Shown: piece after piece, positions 8,855 through 17,048 of the stretch
Layout: every line of letters begins with the position of its first letter
Numbering within the stretch: position 1 is the stretch's first letter
Source of the DNA: an uncultured Anaerolineae bacterium
GTDB lineage: Bacteria; Chloroflexota; Anaerolineae; Aggregatilineales; Phototrophicaceae
Direction: 5' to 3'
Assembly (NCBI GenBank): GCA_934216615.1
Contig: CAKQCB010000006.1
Location: forward strand, 62,001-126,000
DNA length: 64,000 nucleotides
Notes under the pieces: generated by a model
Told to the model about the DNA's origin: nothing
The model's input: only the letters and a program-made list of their open reading frames with translations
Databases searched by the model: none
Program-made: the position numbers and the translations under genes

Positions 8855-9448
8855 CTAAGTCATCGGTGTTTCGGTTGGCCCCGGCGTGGGCGGTTCTACT
8901 GCTTCTGCCCCTAACGCGGCAATCGAGTCGAACAAGAGCAACAGTTCCGGCGGGGTCATGCCGTCTTGAGCGGTCAATTGGCGAATACCGCGTTCGCTGG
9001 TCACTTCCAGATTATAGATATACGCATCAGGGCTGACGTTGGGCGCCGTGAACTGCCCGCCCAGATCATAAAAGGCGATCTGGTTCAGGGCATTATTCAA
9101 GCGCGCGACATCCTCATTTGAAATTTGAAGCGTCGTTCCGTTACGCATCAAAAGCCCATCGACCCGCACCATGATTTCCAGCGTTTCCCCCGCGATACCG
9201 CCTTCACGCACAAAGATGACGGATTCAAAGTCGAATTCCGCATTTTCAGGGATGGATTGCCCACTCTCACGCGGGGGGATCAACGTGCCGGGAAGATTTT
9301 GGGATGGAATCACCGTTGGCATTTCGGTGGGGGCAGGGGTTTCCGTCGGCATTGGAGTCGCAGTCGGTTCCGAAGTGGGGCCACAGGCCGCCATAAAAAT
9401 CGAGAGGACCAAGAGACTTACGTAAATTCGGAAATGACGACTGTTCAT
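8855..9448 (-). CDS. Small lipoprotein with Thr/Pro-rich linker
   Basis: Exported lipoprotein of unknown function, 197 residues. The signal peptide ends in a lipobox-like MAAC with Cys22, followed by a low-complexity run of Thr, Pro and Glu to about residue 48. The mature domain (about 60-180) is beta-rich, with segments such as VIFVREGGIAGETLEIMVR, and I do not recognise it; a short TP-rich tail ends the protein. AAGGAG lies 9 nt before the ATG. It follows the thiolase gene by 13 nt and is the last gene of the beta-oxidation operon, an unexpected place for a lipoprotein. A read-through arrangement is as likely as a functional link. Confidence 0.75.
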   Translation of the reverse strand: MNSRHFRIYVSLLVLSIFMAACGPTSEPTATPMPTETPAPTEMPTVIPSQNLPGTLIPPRESGQSIPENAEFDFESVIFVREGGIAGETLEIMVRVDGLLMRNGTTLQISNEDVARLNNALNQIAFYDLGGQFTAPNVSPDAYIYNLEVTSERGIRQLTAQDGMTPPELLLLFDSIAALGAEAVEPPTPGPTETPMT

Positions 9449-9461
9449 GAATACATACTCC

Positions 9462-10646
9462 TTAGTTCAAATTCTCAAAGATGCCCGCCGCACCCATACC
9501 ACCGCCGATGCACATGGTCACCATGCCATACTTATTGTTACGGCGTTTCATTTCATGAATCAATTGTACGGTGAGTTTTGAACCTGTACAGCCTAAAGGA
9601 TGACCGAGCGCAATCGCCCCGCCGTTGACATTGACCAGTTCAGGGTTGATCTCTAAATGACGGATCACCGCTAAGGCTTGGGCGGCGAAGGCTTCATTGA
9701 GTTCAAACAGCTCAATATCGTCTTGAGAGATGCCTGTACGCGACAGCAGTTTGGGGATTGCCGCAATCGGCCCGATGCCCATCACTTCGGGGCGTACACC
9801 TGCCACGCTAAAACCCACAAAGCGGGCGAGGGGTTTCAACCCTAATTGTGCCGCTTTGTTCGCTTCCATGATGATTACGCCTGCCGCGCCATCGCTTAAA
9901 GGGCTGGAATTGCCCGCGGTGACACGTCCGTTTTGTTTGAACACCGGTTTGAGCTTACCCAAGCCTTCGACGGTGGTTTCACGGCGTAAGTGTTCATCTT
10001 CATCAAACATTTGGGTGACGGTTTCGGGCTGACCCTCAGCATTGATGAAGGTTTCAGTCACTTCAAACGGGATGATTTGTGATTTGAACAACCCGCCATC
10101 CACCGCCTTGGCCGCTTTCATGTGGCTTTCGTAGGCAAACTGATCCATATCTTCACGGTTGATGTGATATTCATCCGCGACGTGTTCGGCGGTGTGCCCC
10201 ATGCTCATATACACTTCGGGTTCATTGGCCGCCATGTAGGGGTTAGGGCTGATTTTGAACCCACTCATCGGGACGAGTGACATGGTTTCTGCACCACCAG
10301 CAATGATCACGTCCGCGCTGTTGGCGATGATACTTTGTGCGGCCATCGCAATCGTTTGTAACCCGCTGGAACAAAAACGGTTCACTGTTTGGCCGGGCAC
10401 CTCAATCGGCAAGCCCGCGCGCAAGGCGATCACCCGCGCAAAGTTCAAGCCTTGCGAACCTTCGGGCATCGCACAGCCGATCACCACATCATCAATTTCA
10501 TGAGGGTCGAGCTTGCCGTCTGTCTGGCGCATTAAGTCTTGGATAACGGTAGCGGCCATATCATCAGAGCGGCTGCTTCGGGTAATGCCACGTTTTGATT
10601 TGCCTACCGCAGTTCGGGATGCGGCTACAATCACTGCTTCACGCAT
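9462..10646 (-). CDS. fadA: Acetyl-CoA acyltransferase (3-ketoacyl-CoA thiolase)
   Basis: Degradative-type thiolase that cuts 3-ketoacyl-CoA with CoA to give acetyl-CoA and a shortened acyl-CoA, the last step of beta-oxidation. The 394 residues match the family length. The catalytic residues are all visible: Cys92 in NRFCSSGLQ, His349 in GGAIALGHPLGCTG and Cys379 in CIGGGMGAAG. AAAGGA lies 11 nt before the ATG. It shares an operon with the FadB-like fusion, the expected partner in an FadA/FadB system, though a SUKH-like gene lies between them. A thiolase specific for acetoacetyl-CoA cannot be ruled out. Confidence 0.93.
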   Translation of the reverse strand: MREAVIVAASRTAVGKSKRGITRSSRSDDMAATVIQDLMRQTDGKLDPHEIDDVVIGCAMPEGSQGLNFARVIALRAGLPIEVPGQTVNRFCSSGLQTIAMAAQSIIANSADVIIAGGAETMSLVPMSGFKISPNPYMAANEPEVYMSMGHTAEHVADEYHINREDMDQFAYESHMKAAKAVDGGLFKSQIIPFEVTETFINAEGQPETVTQMFDEDEHLRRETTVEGLGKLKPVFKQNGRVTAGNSSPLSDGAAGVIIMEANKAAQLGLKPLARFVGFSVAGVRPEVMGIGPIAAIPKLLSRTGISQDDIELFELNEAFAAQALAVIRHLEINPELVNVNGGAIALGHPLGCTGSKLTVQLIHEMKRRNNKYGMVTMCIGGGMGAAGIFENLN

Positions 10647-10667
10647 GATTTTTATGTCCTTTCGTGG

Positions 10668-11162
10668 TCAGGGTTTATGACTCATAGTGGGTAAGTAGGC
10701 TACCGCTTTCTCTAGGTAGGCGGTATAAGTGGGCGCGATGAACGCTTGCTCCGCTGTTTGAATGTCGTATGTCCACACGCTGGAGTTTTCATCTTCGTGT
10801 AGATGGATGTACCACAAGCATGCTTGTACAGCATCCAGCCGAAGAATCAACGCATCCCAAGGTAGTTCAAGCGGACGTTGATATTGCTCTGCAAGGTTCC
10901 GCGCCCATAATGGCAGAATACGTAAACCAAAAACCGGCCCTTGTGAGGTTGCCAATCCGTCGGGATGAATCAACGTTGCCCAAGGGTCTGCAAACACGCC
11001 CATCCACAACAACATTTCGTGATACGCGTCCGGAAAACGCAGATTCATCACCCGTTGCAAGATGACAATATCGCGGGGATGCGCGCCGATCACCGCTGTG
11101 AGGTGTGGGCTGTAGGCTTGTTTTAAAGTTTCAAAATATCCGTACACTGCCATTGATCTCAT
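10668..11162 (-). CDS. SMI1/KNR4 (SUKH)-like protein
   Basis: A 164-residue soluble protein whose pattern fits the SUKH (SMI1/KNR4) fold: an early helix followed by RFPDAYHEMLLWMG, which matches the family's LPxxYxxFLxxxNG-type motif, a middle strand region, and a closing SSVWTYD followed by a helix with the TYTAYLEKAV pattern. SUKH proteins are best known as immunity proteins against secreted toxins, but many are housekeeping adaptors. Nothing toxin-like lies next to it. It starts 8 nt after the FadB-like stop with no visible Shine-Dalgarno site, suggesting coupling; the fourth residue (Met) is another possible start. The family call rests on pattern only. Confidence 0.5.
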   Translation of the reverse strand: MRSMAVYGYFETLKQAYSPHLTAVIGAHPRDIVILQRVMNLRFPDAYHEMLLWMGVFADPWATLIHPDGLATSQGPVFGLRILPLWARNLAEQYQRPLELPWDALILRLDAVQACLWYIHLHEDENSSVWTYDIQTAEQAFIAPTYTAYLEKAVAYLPTMSHKP

Positions 11163-11170
11163 ATCAAAAA

Positions 11171-13579
11171 TCAGTTACGTAAAGGCTTATTGGTCTGTAA
11201 CATATGGCCGATACGTTCAAGCGTCTTTTGTTCGGCGAGTAATTCAAGGAAGGCTTGGCGTTCCAAGTCCAAGATCACTTGTTCATCTACCCAACCGGGT
11301 TCGCTGATGGCGCCACCCGTCAAAATGTAGGCGAGTTTACGGGCGATGAGCGCATCATGTTCGCTGGCCGCCCCGCTTTCGATGAAGCCTTCAATCCCTA
11401 CTTGTAACGCGGCGAACGCATCACGGCCTGCGGCATAGACTTTGCCTGCGGTTTGGGGAACATAGCCATCTGCCATGAATAAGGCTTCGCGTTTGGCTTC
11501 ACCGAGCAGGTGAGCGCGGTTGGTGATGATGCGGTCTGTTGGCATTAAAATCCCCATTTCAGTGGCGATCTTGGCGCTCTCGCTAACTTTTGCCAGCGCG
11601 ATTTGTTCAAAGACCTTTTGTAAATGAGGCAGCGCATCCGCATTAGGATGGGATGCCATCACAGGATTGACGACACGGCGGATCATTTCTTTACAGCCAC
11701 CCCCCGCAGGGATCAACCCGACGCCGACTTCCACCAAGCCTGCGTATAACTCCACATGCGCGACCACGCGCGACCCTGACATGATGACTTCCGCACCCCC
11801 GCCTAACGCCATATTATGCGCGGCCACAACGACGGGTTTAGGCGCGTACCGCAGGGCTTGGGTCGCGTCTTGAAGAGAACGGATCATCATTTCGATGTCG
11901 CTCATTTGACCTGCTTGCGCAGACATCACCACCATGAACAGGTTCGCACCTACGCAGAAACGTTCCGCATCATTGCCGATCACCAGCGCATCAAAATCAC
12001 TGTGGAGCAGGTCAACCGAACGGTGCATCATCTCGATCACTTCGGTATCAATCGCGTTGGCGGGGCTGTGGAATTCGAGCAAGGCCACGCCGTCCCCCAT
12101 ATCAATGATGCTGGAACTGCTGTTACGGGCAACTTCACCGCGTTTGCTGGCATCATGTTTGAGCGCCGCAACGGTGATTTCACGCGGGTTCGCATCCACC
12201 GTGACATATTCGCCCGTTTGTGGGCTGTAGTAGGCGGTGATCTGACCGCTGTCATCGCGTTGATAGAAATGGGTGACGCCTTTCTGGAGCATCGCTTTCA
12301 CCCAGTCCGCGACAGGATAGCCCGCTTCTTCAAAGGCGGGGACGGTTTCAGCAGCGCCGATGGCATCCCAAATTTCAAACGGGCCAAGTTCGTGACCGAA
12401 CCCCCATTTTTGCGCATTGTCGATGTTGAGAATTGTCTCGGTAATTTCGGGGACGCGGTTTGAAGCATACGCCAACAAAAACGCGTGATGATGCCAGAGC
12501 AGTTTTGCCGCGCGGTCATCTTCATTGATGAGCAGACGGATTCTTTCGCCCGTGTTTTCTACTTTACGATGTTTGCCCACGCTGTCAAAACGCGGTTTGG
12601 TGGGCGCTTCATAGTCGAATGTCTTGAGGTTTAATGACCAGAATTCTTTCTCGCCACCTGTCCCTTTGACCATCTTATAAAAACCTTGATTGCTCTTGTT
12701 GCCCAACCACTTATTGGCAAGAAGCTGATCAAACAGAGCGGTAGTGCCCGCGTGTTCTAAGACGGTACGCCCGGGGTCGTTGGGGATGGCTGGATACAGG
12801 TTGCGGGCTACGCCAACGGCGACATCAATCCCGACCAGATCATTTAAGCGGAATGTGGCGGTTTTCGGACGGCCAATCAGCGGGCCTGTGAGCGAATCGA
12901 CTTCATCAACGGTGAATTCATGATCGAGCGTGTAATTGATGATCTGCATCCCGCTCATCGTCATAAAACGGTTGCCGATGAAGTTGGGTTCATCTTTACA
13001 CAGAACCACCCCTTTGCCTAAAAGTTTGGTCGCGTATTCGCTGATGAACTTGACGATTTCAGGGTCAGTATCCGGCGTGGGAATCACTTCCAGCAAGCGT
13101 AAATAACGGGGTGGGTTGAAGAAGTGTGTCCCTAAAAAGCGCCGTTTAAAATCAGGGCTTAAACCACTGGCGATTTCATGAATCGGCAAGCCTGAAGTAT
13201 TGGTCGAAACAATCGTGTTTGCGCCCACATGTTCCGCGAGTTTTGCCATCAAGTTTTGTTTGATGTCGAGCCGTTCAACGACGACTTCAATCACCCAATC
13301 CGCATCCTGTACGCGCCCTAAATCATCGTCGATGTTGCCCACTTTGAGGTTGTTCAGATCGCTGACGCTGAAAAGAGAGGACGGACGGCTGTTTTGTAAG
13401 CGTTTGAGATTTTCGGTGACCATGCTATTGCGTTTATGAGGCGGGTCGCCTGCTTGCGTATTTTGTGCAGGGATATCCAACAGATGGGTTTCTACGCCTC
13501 TACCTGCTAATAATGCCGCGATTCCTCCACCCATCGTGCCAGAACCAATCACCACTGCTTTTCGGATGGTATACGTCAT
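11171..13579 (-). CDS. fadB: 3-hydroxyacyl-CoA dehydrogenase / enoyl-CoA hydratase fusion
   Basis: Bifunctional beta-oxidation enzyme of 802 residues that hydrates enoyl-CoA and oxidises the 3-hydroxyacyl-CoA with NAD. The domain order is dehydrogenase first, hydratase last, as in Bacillus FadN, and the reverse of E. coli FadB. The NAD-binding motif GSGTMGGGIA lies at 12-21. The dehydrogenase segment GTHFFNPPRYLRLLEVIP and the later NFIGNR are clear, a second dehydrogenase C-terminal domain spans about 310-440, and the crotonase domain starts near 490 with the oxyanion segment AHNMALGGGAEVIMSGSR. It lies in an operon after an SDR gene and before the SUKH-like and thiolase genes. AAAGG precedes the ATG. 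The FadN name would fit equally well. Confidence 0.93.
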   Translation of the reverse strand: MTYTIRKAVVIGSGTMGGGIAALLAGRGVETHLLDIPAQNTQAGDPPHKRNSMVTENLKRLQNSRPSSLFSVSDLNNLKVGNIDDDLGRVQDADWVIEVVVERLDIKQNLMAKLAEHVGANTIVSTNTSGLPIHEIASGLSPDFKRRFLGTHFFNPPRYLRLLEVIPTPDTDPEIVKFISEYATKLLGKGVVLCKDEPNFIGNRFMTMSGMQIINYTLDHEFTVDEVDSLTGPLIGRPKTATFRLNDLVGIDVAVGVARNLYPAIPNDPGRTVLEHAGTTALFDQLLANKWLGNKSNQGFYKMVKGTGGEKEFWSLNLKTFDYEAPTKPRFDSVGKHRKVENTGERIRLLINEDDRAAKLLWHHHAFLLAYASNRVPEITETILNIDNAQKWGFGHELGPFEIWDAIGAAETVPAFEEAGYPVADWVKAMLQKGVTHFYQRDDSGQITAYYSPQTGEYVTVDANPREITVAALKHDASKRGEVARNSSSSIIDMGDGVALLEFHSPANAIDTEVIEMMHRSVDLLHSDFDALVIGNDAERFCVGANLFMVVMSAQAGQMSDIEMMIRSLQDATQALRYAPKPVVVAAHNMALGGGAEVIMSGSRVVAHVELYAGLVEVGVGLIPAGGGCKEMIRRVVNPVMASHPNADALPHLQKVFEQIALAKVSESAKIATEMGILMPTDRIITNRAHLLGEAKREALFMADGYVPQTAGKVYAAGRDAFAALQVGIEGFIESGAASEHDALIARKLAYILTGGAISEPGWVDEQVILDLERQAFLELLAEQKTLERIGHMLQTNKPLRN

Positions 13580-13645
13580 ATCCTGCTGAACCTTTCATTT
13601 ATAAAAGTCATCATATAAAAGTCACTATTCATTTCTTGAACCGTG

Positions 13646-14467
13646 TTACATACCACCTGCAACTTCTAAAACTTGCCCGCTGACATAGTTTGAGAGTTCG
13701 CTAGCGAAGAATAACAACGCGCCAGCGGCTTCCGAAGCGGTGCCGGGACGTTTCATCGGAATTGTGCTGAACAGGTTTTGGCGTACTTTGTCGGGAATCC
13801 CTAACTTGATGTTTTGACCTTCACGTTCAGTGGCATCGCCCAATTCACCCGGGCGGGTGAGGCGGGTGTCAATGAAGCCAAAGGCGACTGCGTTCACTTG
13901 GATATTAAACGCGCCCCATTCTTTCGACAGGGTCTTGGTCAAACCGATAATGCCCGCTTTGCCAGCAGAATAATTGGTTTGCCCGACGTTTCCGCGTGTG
14001 CCCGTGGTACTGCTCACATTGACGATTTTGCGGGCTTTGGTGCTTCCGTTGGCTTCGATTTCCTGCTTGGCAACGTCACGCATGTAGGGAATAGCGGCGC
14101 GGATGATCTTAAACGGGGCGGTGAGGTGAACGTTGAGCATCGCCAGCCATTGTTCATCGCTCATTTTGTGGATCATGCCGTCCCATGTATAGCCCGCGTT
14201 GTTCACAATAATATCAATCCCGCCGTAATGATTCACGGTGTTTTGGATCAAATTTGTGATGTCTTCGTCGTTGGTGACATCGGTCTTGAGCGCGATGGCG
14301 TTTCCCCCCGCGTTGGTGATGGTGTGGGCGGTTTCTTCCGCTGGCGTGGGGTCAAGGTCGCTGACGACGACTTTTGCCCCATGCGTTGCAAATAATTGTG
14401 CCGCTTCAGCGCCAATCCCGCGTCCGCTTCCTGTGATGAGGGCAACTTTTCCTTCTAATAACTGCAT
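13646..14467 (-). CDS. Short-chain dehydrogenase, 3-ketoacyl reductase-like
   Basis: Classical SDR of 273 residues, first structural gene after the TetR regulator. The ATG at 14467 has AAAGGG 7 nt upstream; a TTG two codons earlier would lie directly on that site and is rejected. Motifs: TGSGRGIG, NNAG, catalytic Ser153, Tyr166 and Lys170 (YSAGK). It has an insertion (about 130-146, KQEIEANGSTKARK) before the catalytic Ser compared with compact FabG proteins. In this operon it is likely a 3-hydroxyacyl-CoA dehydrogenase or 3-ketoacyl reductase acting on CoA thioesters; the exact substrate is inferred from context only. Confidence 0.87.
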   Translation of the reverse strand: MQLLEGKVALITGSGRGIGAEAAQLFATHGAKVVVSDLDPTPAEETAHTITNAGGNAIALKTDVTNDEDITNLIQNTVNHYGGIDIIVNNAGYTWDGMIHKMSDEQWLAMLNVHLTAPFKIIRAAIPYMRDVAKQEIEANGSTKARKIVNVSSTTGTRGNVGQTNYSAGKAGIIGLTKTLSKEWGAFNIQVNAVAFGFIDTRLTRPGELGDATEREGQNIKLGIPDKVRQNLFSTIPMKRPGTASEAAGALLFFASELSNYVSGQVLEVAGGM

Positions 14468-14500
14468 GATCAATCCCTTTCTTGTGTTAAGTTTTACGAT

Positions 14501-15172
14501 TTATGAAGATGATTCTGATGGTATTTGACGTAGAGATGCGACCAGATTTTCAGCGATGAAGTCGGCAATTTGTTCACCGCTCAACCGTCCTTGAGGGCGG
14601 TACCAAACCCCGACCCAGTTTTGCGAACCTAAGATCATTTTGACAAAAATGCCGACATCGACAGGGCGAAATTCTTGGGTGGCAATGCCGTCTTTCATGA
14701 CTTCAGAGAACAGACCCTCAAAGTAATCTCGTCGGTTGAAGAAATGATTTCTGCGTTCGATGAATTCTTGTTGAGCGGCGGTATCTTTGGCATTTTTTGC
14801 GATGAACGACTCTTTGACTTGCATCAACGCGCGGATTTCAAAGACCATCGCTGCGCCTACGGATGGATTATTTGTGAGGGACAAAATATGCGTACGAATC
14901 ATGCCATGCAGACGCTGTGACGCGGAAAGCGTAGTATCGCAGGCAATCGGCTCAATGGAGGCGATCCCCGACTGTAAGCCGACTTCAAGCACCGCTAATA
15001 ACAGAGAATCTTTGTTGTGGAAATGATGGTATAAGCTCGCCGCGGTTAAATTCACTGCGTTGGCAATATCCTTCATCGTCGTGGCTTCATACCCACGCTG
15101 TTGAAGAACATCCGCCGCCGCATTAATAATGGCTTCTCTATTGACCGATAGAAATGCAGGTTTTCTTGCCAA
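14501..15172 (-). CDS. TetR family transcriptional regulator
   Basis: DNA-binding repressor, 223 residues. The N-terminal helix-turn-helix (about 12-58) reads INAAADVLQQRGYEATTMKDIANAVNLTAASLYHHFHNKDSLL, split here only for description, and matches the TetR family very well; the C-terminal helical domain would bind the ligand. It is the first gene of the beta-oxidation operon, 33 nt before the SDR, so it most likely represses its own operon and responds to an acyl-CoA, as FadR-type TetR proteins do. The operator is probably in the AT-rich stretch just upstream. Confidence 0.9.
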   Translation of the reverse strand: MARKPAFLSVNREAIINAAADVLQQRGYEATTMKDIANAVNLTAASLYHHFHNKDSLLLAVLEVGLQSGIASIEPIACDTTLSASQRLHGMIRTHILSLTNNPSVGAAMVFEIRALMQVKESFIAKNAKDTAAQQEFIERRNHFFNRRDYFEGLFSEVMKDGIATQEFRPVDVGIFVKMILGSQNWVGVWYRPQGRLSGEQIADFIAENLVASLRQIPSESSS

Positions 15173-15207
15173 AATATAACGCCTTTTTATTCAGTAAGAA
15201 TAATTTA

Positions 15208-15226
15208 ATCGAACAATCATTTAATT
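15208..15226. promoter_or_regulatory. Possible TetR operator upstream of the beta-oxidation operon
   Basis: An imperfect dyad, AATGATTGTT on the minus strand with eight of ten positions symmetric, lies about 40 nt before the TetR start. Its form resembles operators of fatty-acid-responsive TetR proteins. The match is weak and the region is AT-rich, so chance is possible. Confidence 0.25.
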
Positions 15227-15349
15227 ATCTTACAAGGAATTATAGGGGATGCGTTAATACACGGCAAAAAAACTGATGATTTATTTGTCATCCCCTCATC
15301 AATAGATGGATTTATAGAGCTGAATCTGAGGCTTACTTACCGAGGTTTA

Positions 15350-15775
15350 TCATGCGCCTTTGGTTGCGCTTAAGACTTCATCCCAATTGATGTTTTGTGT
15401 GAGTCCTTCTTTTAAAGATTCAAGATAGACCAACGCTTGTTCAGGGGTGGTTTGCATCTCATCTTTAGATGTACCTACGCGCGCAAAATTCTTGAAGGAC
15501 CGTACCAATAACGCGGTGATCGGGTTTTTGCTAAAGGCGGTGCTTCCGGCCCACTGCGGACGTTTCGCATATTCTGCTAACTGTTGCAAAACGCGCACAT
15601 CGATAATGCGCCCGTCGCGTAAGTCAGAGATGAAAAAAAGTGGGGTGGTGGTTTTAACCAAAAGTTGATCAATCTCGTGTAAGAATTGAGCATTTATCAG
15701 TGAGCCTACGGGGGGTGAGGTGTACCAGCGAATATAAACGAGTTCGTCTGAAAGTTGTTTGATTATGTAGTCCAT
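15350..15775 (-). CDS. SpoIIAA/STAS-like small protein
   Basis: A 141-residue soluble protein. I chose the ATG of MDYIIKQ because GAAGGG lies just upstream; an in-frame start 21 nt earlier has no such site. The pattern alternates strands and helices, with PLFFISDLRDGRI in the middle and a closing TTPEQALVYLESL. This resembles the SpoIIAA-like (STAS superfamily) proteins that end in an EAxxWL helix. No serine-kinase or anti-sigma partner is next to it. It stands alone, 177 nt upstream of the TetR gene and in the same direction. Function unknown. Confidence 0.55.
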   Translation of the reverse strand: MDYIIKQLSDELVYIRWYTSPPVGSLINAQFLHEIDQLLVKTTTPLFFISDLRDGRIIDVRVLQQLAEYAKRPQWAGSTAFSKNPITALLVRSFKNFARVGTSKDEMQTTPEQALVYLESLKEGLTQNINWDEVLSATKGA

Positions 15776-15921
15776 GATGCCCTTCAACTTAAACACTGAA
15801 ACAGTTGTTACTCATATTTCAAATAGAATGAAATGCAAACAACTGATGTAAGAATATATACCACTAAAAAATTACTATTTGTGTTAATTTTTTCCTAAAT
15901 ATTTATGCATATGTAAATTCA

Positions 15922-16947
15922 TCAGCACTGAACTTCAATCACCTTGTTGGGGTCGATGACATATTCCCACCAGTTCATCGAAACACCGTTGATTGACCCT
16001 GAAACATGAGGGAAATGCTGAAACCACCATTGATGATGTGCGCGAATATCACCATTGCCCCAATCCCGACAATTGACGGAACGGGGCGTGCCATTCAGGT
16101 TAGGGAAGTTGAGCCACGTATCACAACGCGACGGGACTTGACGAGGATTGCCCCAGTCGTAATCTTTGACGCTGTTGGGTGCAAAATGGACATTCCCACA
16201 CTCTGCAAGACCTGGGTTTTTGAGGTCATAGCGCGTGAAACGTTCCCACAAGTTGGCTTCTTTCGAAGCGACGGAATAGATTTTGCTCATCATCGATTCG
16301 GCGCGGTGACCGAGATTTTCTAACATTTCGCCGACACCGCGTTCATAGTTAAAGCCCATGATGACAAACCGACGCGATGCGTGTTCTGTGCCTTGCAATG
16401 CGGGGGCGTTACACCATAACGCATTCGGCCCCGCCATGATCGATTCGTAATAACCGCAGTAGGGGAAGCCTAACAGCCAAACTTCGTCTATAGCGTCGGC
16501 GTTGATCTTTTCGATCATGTTGAATTCGCGAACCAACTCCAGATAATCCACCGCATCCGGCTGATGAAATTGTCGCGCTTGCCACGCCTTGCTGAAACTT
16601 TCATCGGTATAGCGATAGCCATCCTTTTTTAAAGGAAAGCTGTCTACTTCGAGCCGTTCCACAATCTGATAATTCGCGTACCCATAGCTGATTTTGCGAA
16701 TATCTTCGATATACTCTTGCGCTAATGCGTCGGGATCGTTCCAGCGATAAACCTCTTGGATTTTACGCCCGCTGTGTGTCCTCATCACCGGGTTATGCAC
16801 AATCGCTAATACACGCGGGTGGACAGGCGCAGGCTTTCCCTGTTGAGGTGAACTGCTGGGCATCGGTGCAGGCGAAGTATCCAGAGGATGCTGTTCCCCC
16901 GAAGGGGGACGAAAGAGGTCACGTAGAAAGTCAATGATGGATGACAT
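15922..16947 (-). CDS. Unrecognised 341-residue protein, Trp/His-rich C-terminus
   Basis: I do not recognise this family. A short start with SSIIDFLRDLFRPP is followed by a Pro/Ser-rich linker (about 15-42), and then a globular domain beginning RVLAIVHNPVM. The middle carries YLELVREFNMIEKINADAIDEVWLLG, then GYYESIMAGPNALWCNAP, and an aromatic C-terminus with HHQWWFQHFPHVSG. There is no signal peptide or membrane segment. Several Cys, His and Asp are spread over the C-terminal half, so a metal-binding enzyme is possible but unproven. AGGTAGGG lies before the ATG. It is a single gene, divergent from the membrane-protein operon. Confidence 0.6.
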   Translation of the reverse strand: MSSIIDFLRDLFRPPSGEQHPLDTSPAPMPSSSPQQGKPAPVHPRVLAIVHNPVMRTHSGRKIQEVYRWNDPDALAQEYIEDIRKISYGYANYQIVERLEVDSFPLKKDGYRYTDESFSKAWQARQFHQPDAVDYLELVREFNMIEKINADAIDEVWLLGFPYCGYYESIMAGPNALWCNAPALQGTEHASRRFVIMGFNYERGVGEMLENLGHRAESMMSKIYSVASKEANLWERFTRYDLKNPGLAECGNVHFAPNSVKDYDWGNPRQVPSRCDTWLNFPNLNGTPRSVNCRDWGNGDIRAHHQWWFQHFPHVSGSINGVSMNWWEYVIDPNKVIEVQC

Positions 16948-17048
16948 AAACCCTACCTCGTGATTGAAGTACCTGTAGATAGAATATCACCTTTTAAAAT
17001 TGCCTGAAGTAGAATTGTTTTGATGAACCCGTTTTTGCTTGCAGAAGG

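Noticed and set aside
9125..9574. Plus-strand open frame across the lipoprotein and thiolase ends
   Set aside because: Antisense to two genes with good ribosome sites; its product is low in complexity and unlike any family.
10668..11162. Toxin-immunity pair
   Set aside because: The SUKH-like gene has no toxin-like neighbour; it is embedded in a metabolic operon.
11816..12463. Long plus-strand open frame opposite the fadB-like gene
   Set aside because: Antisense shadow with no domain; the minus-strand protein has clear motifs over the same region.
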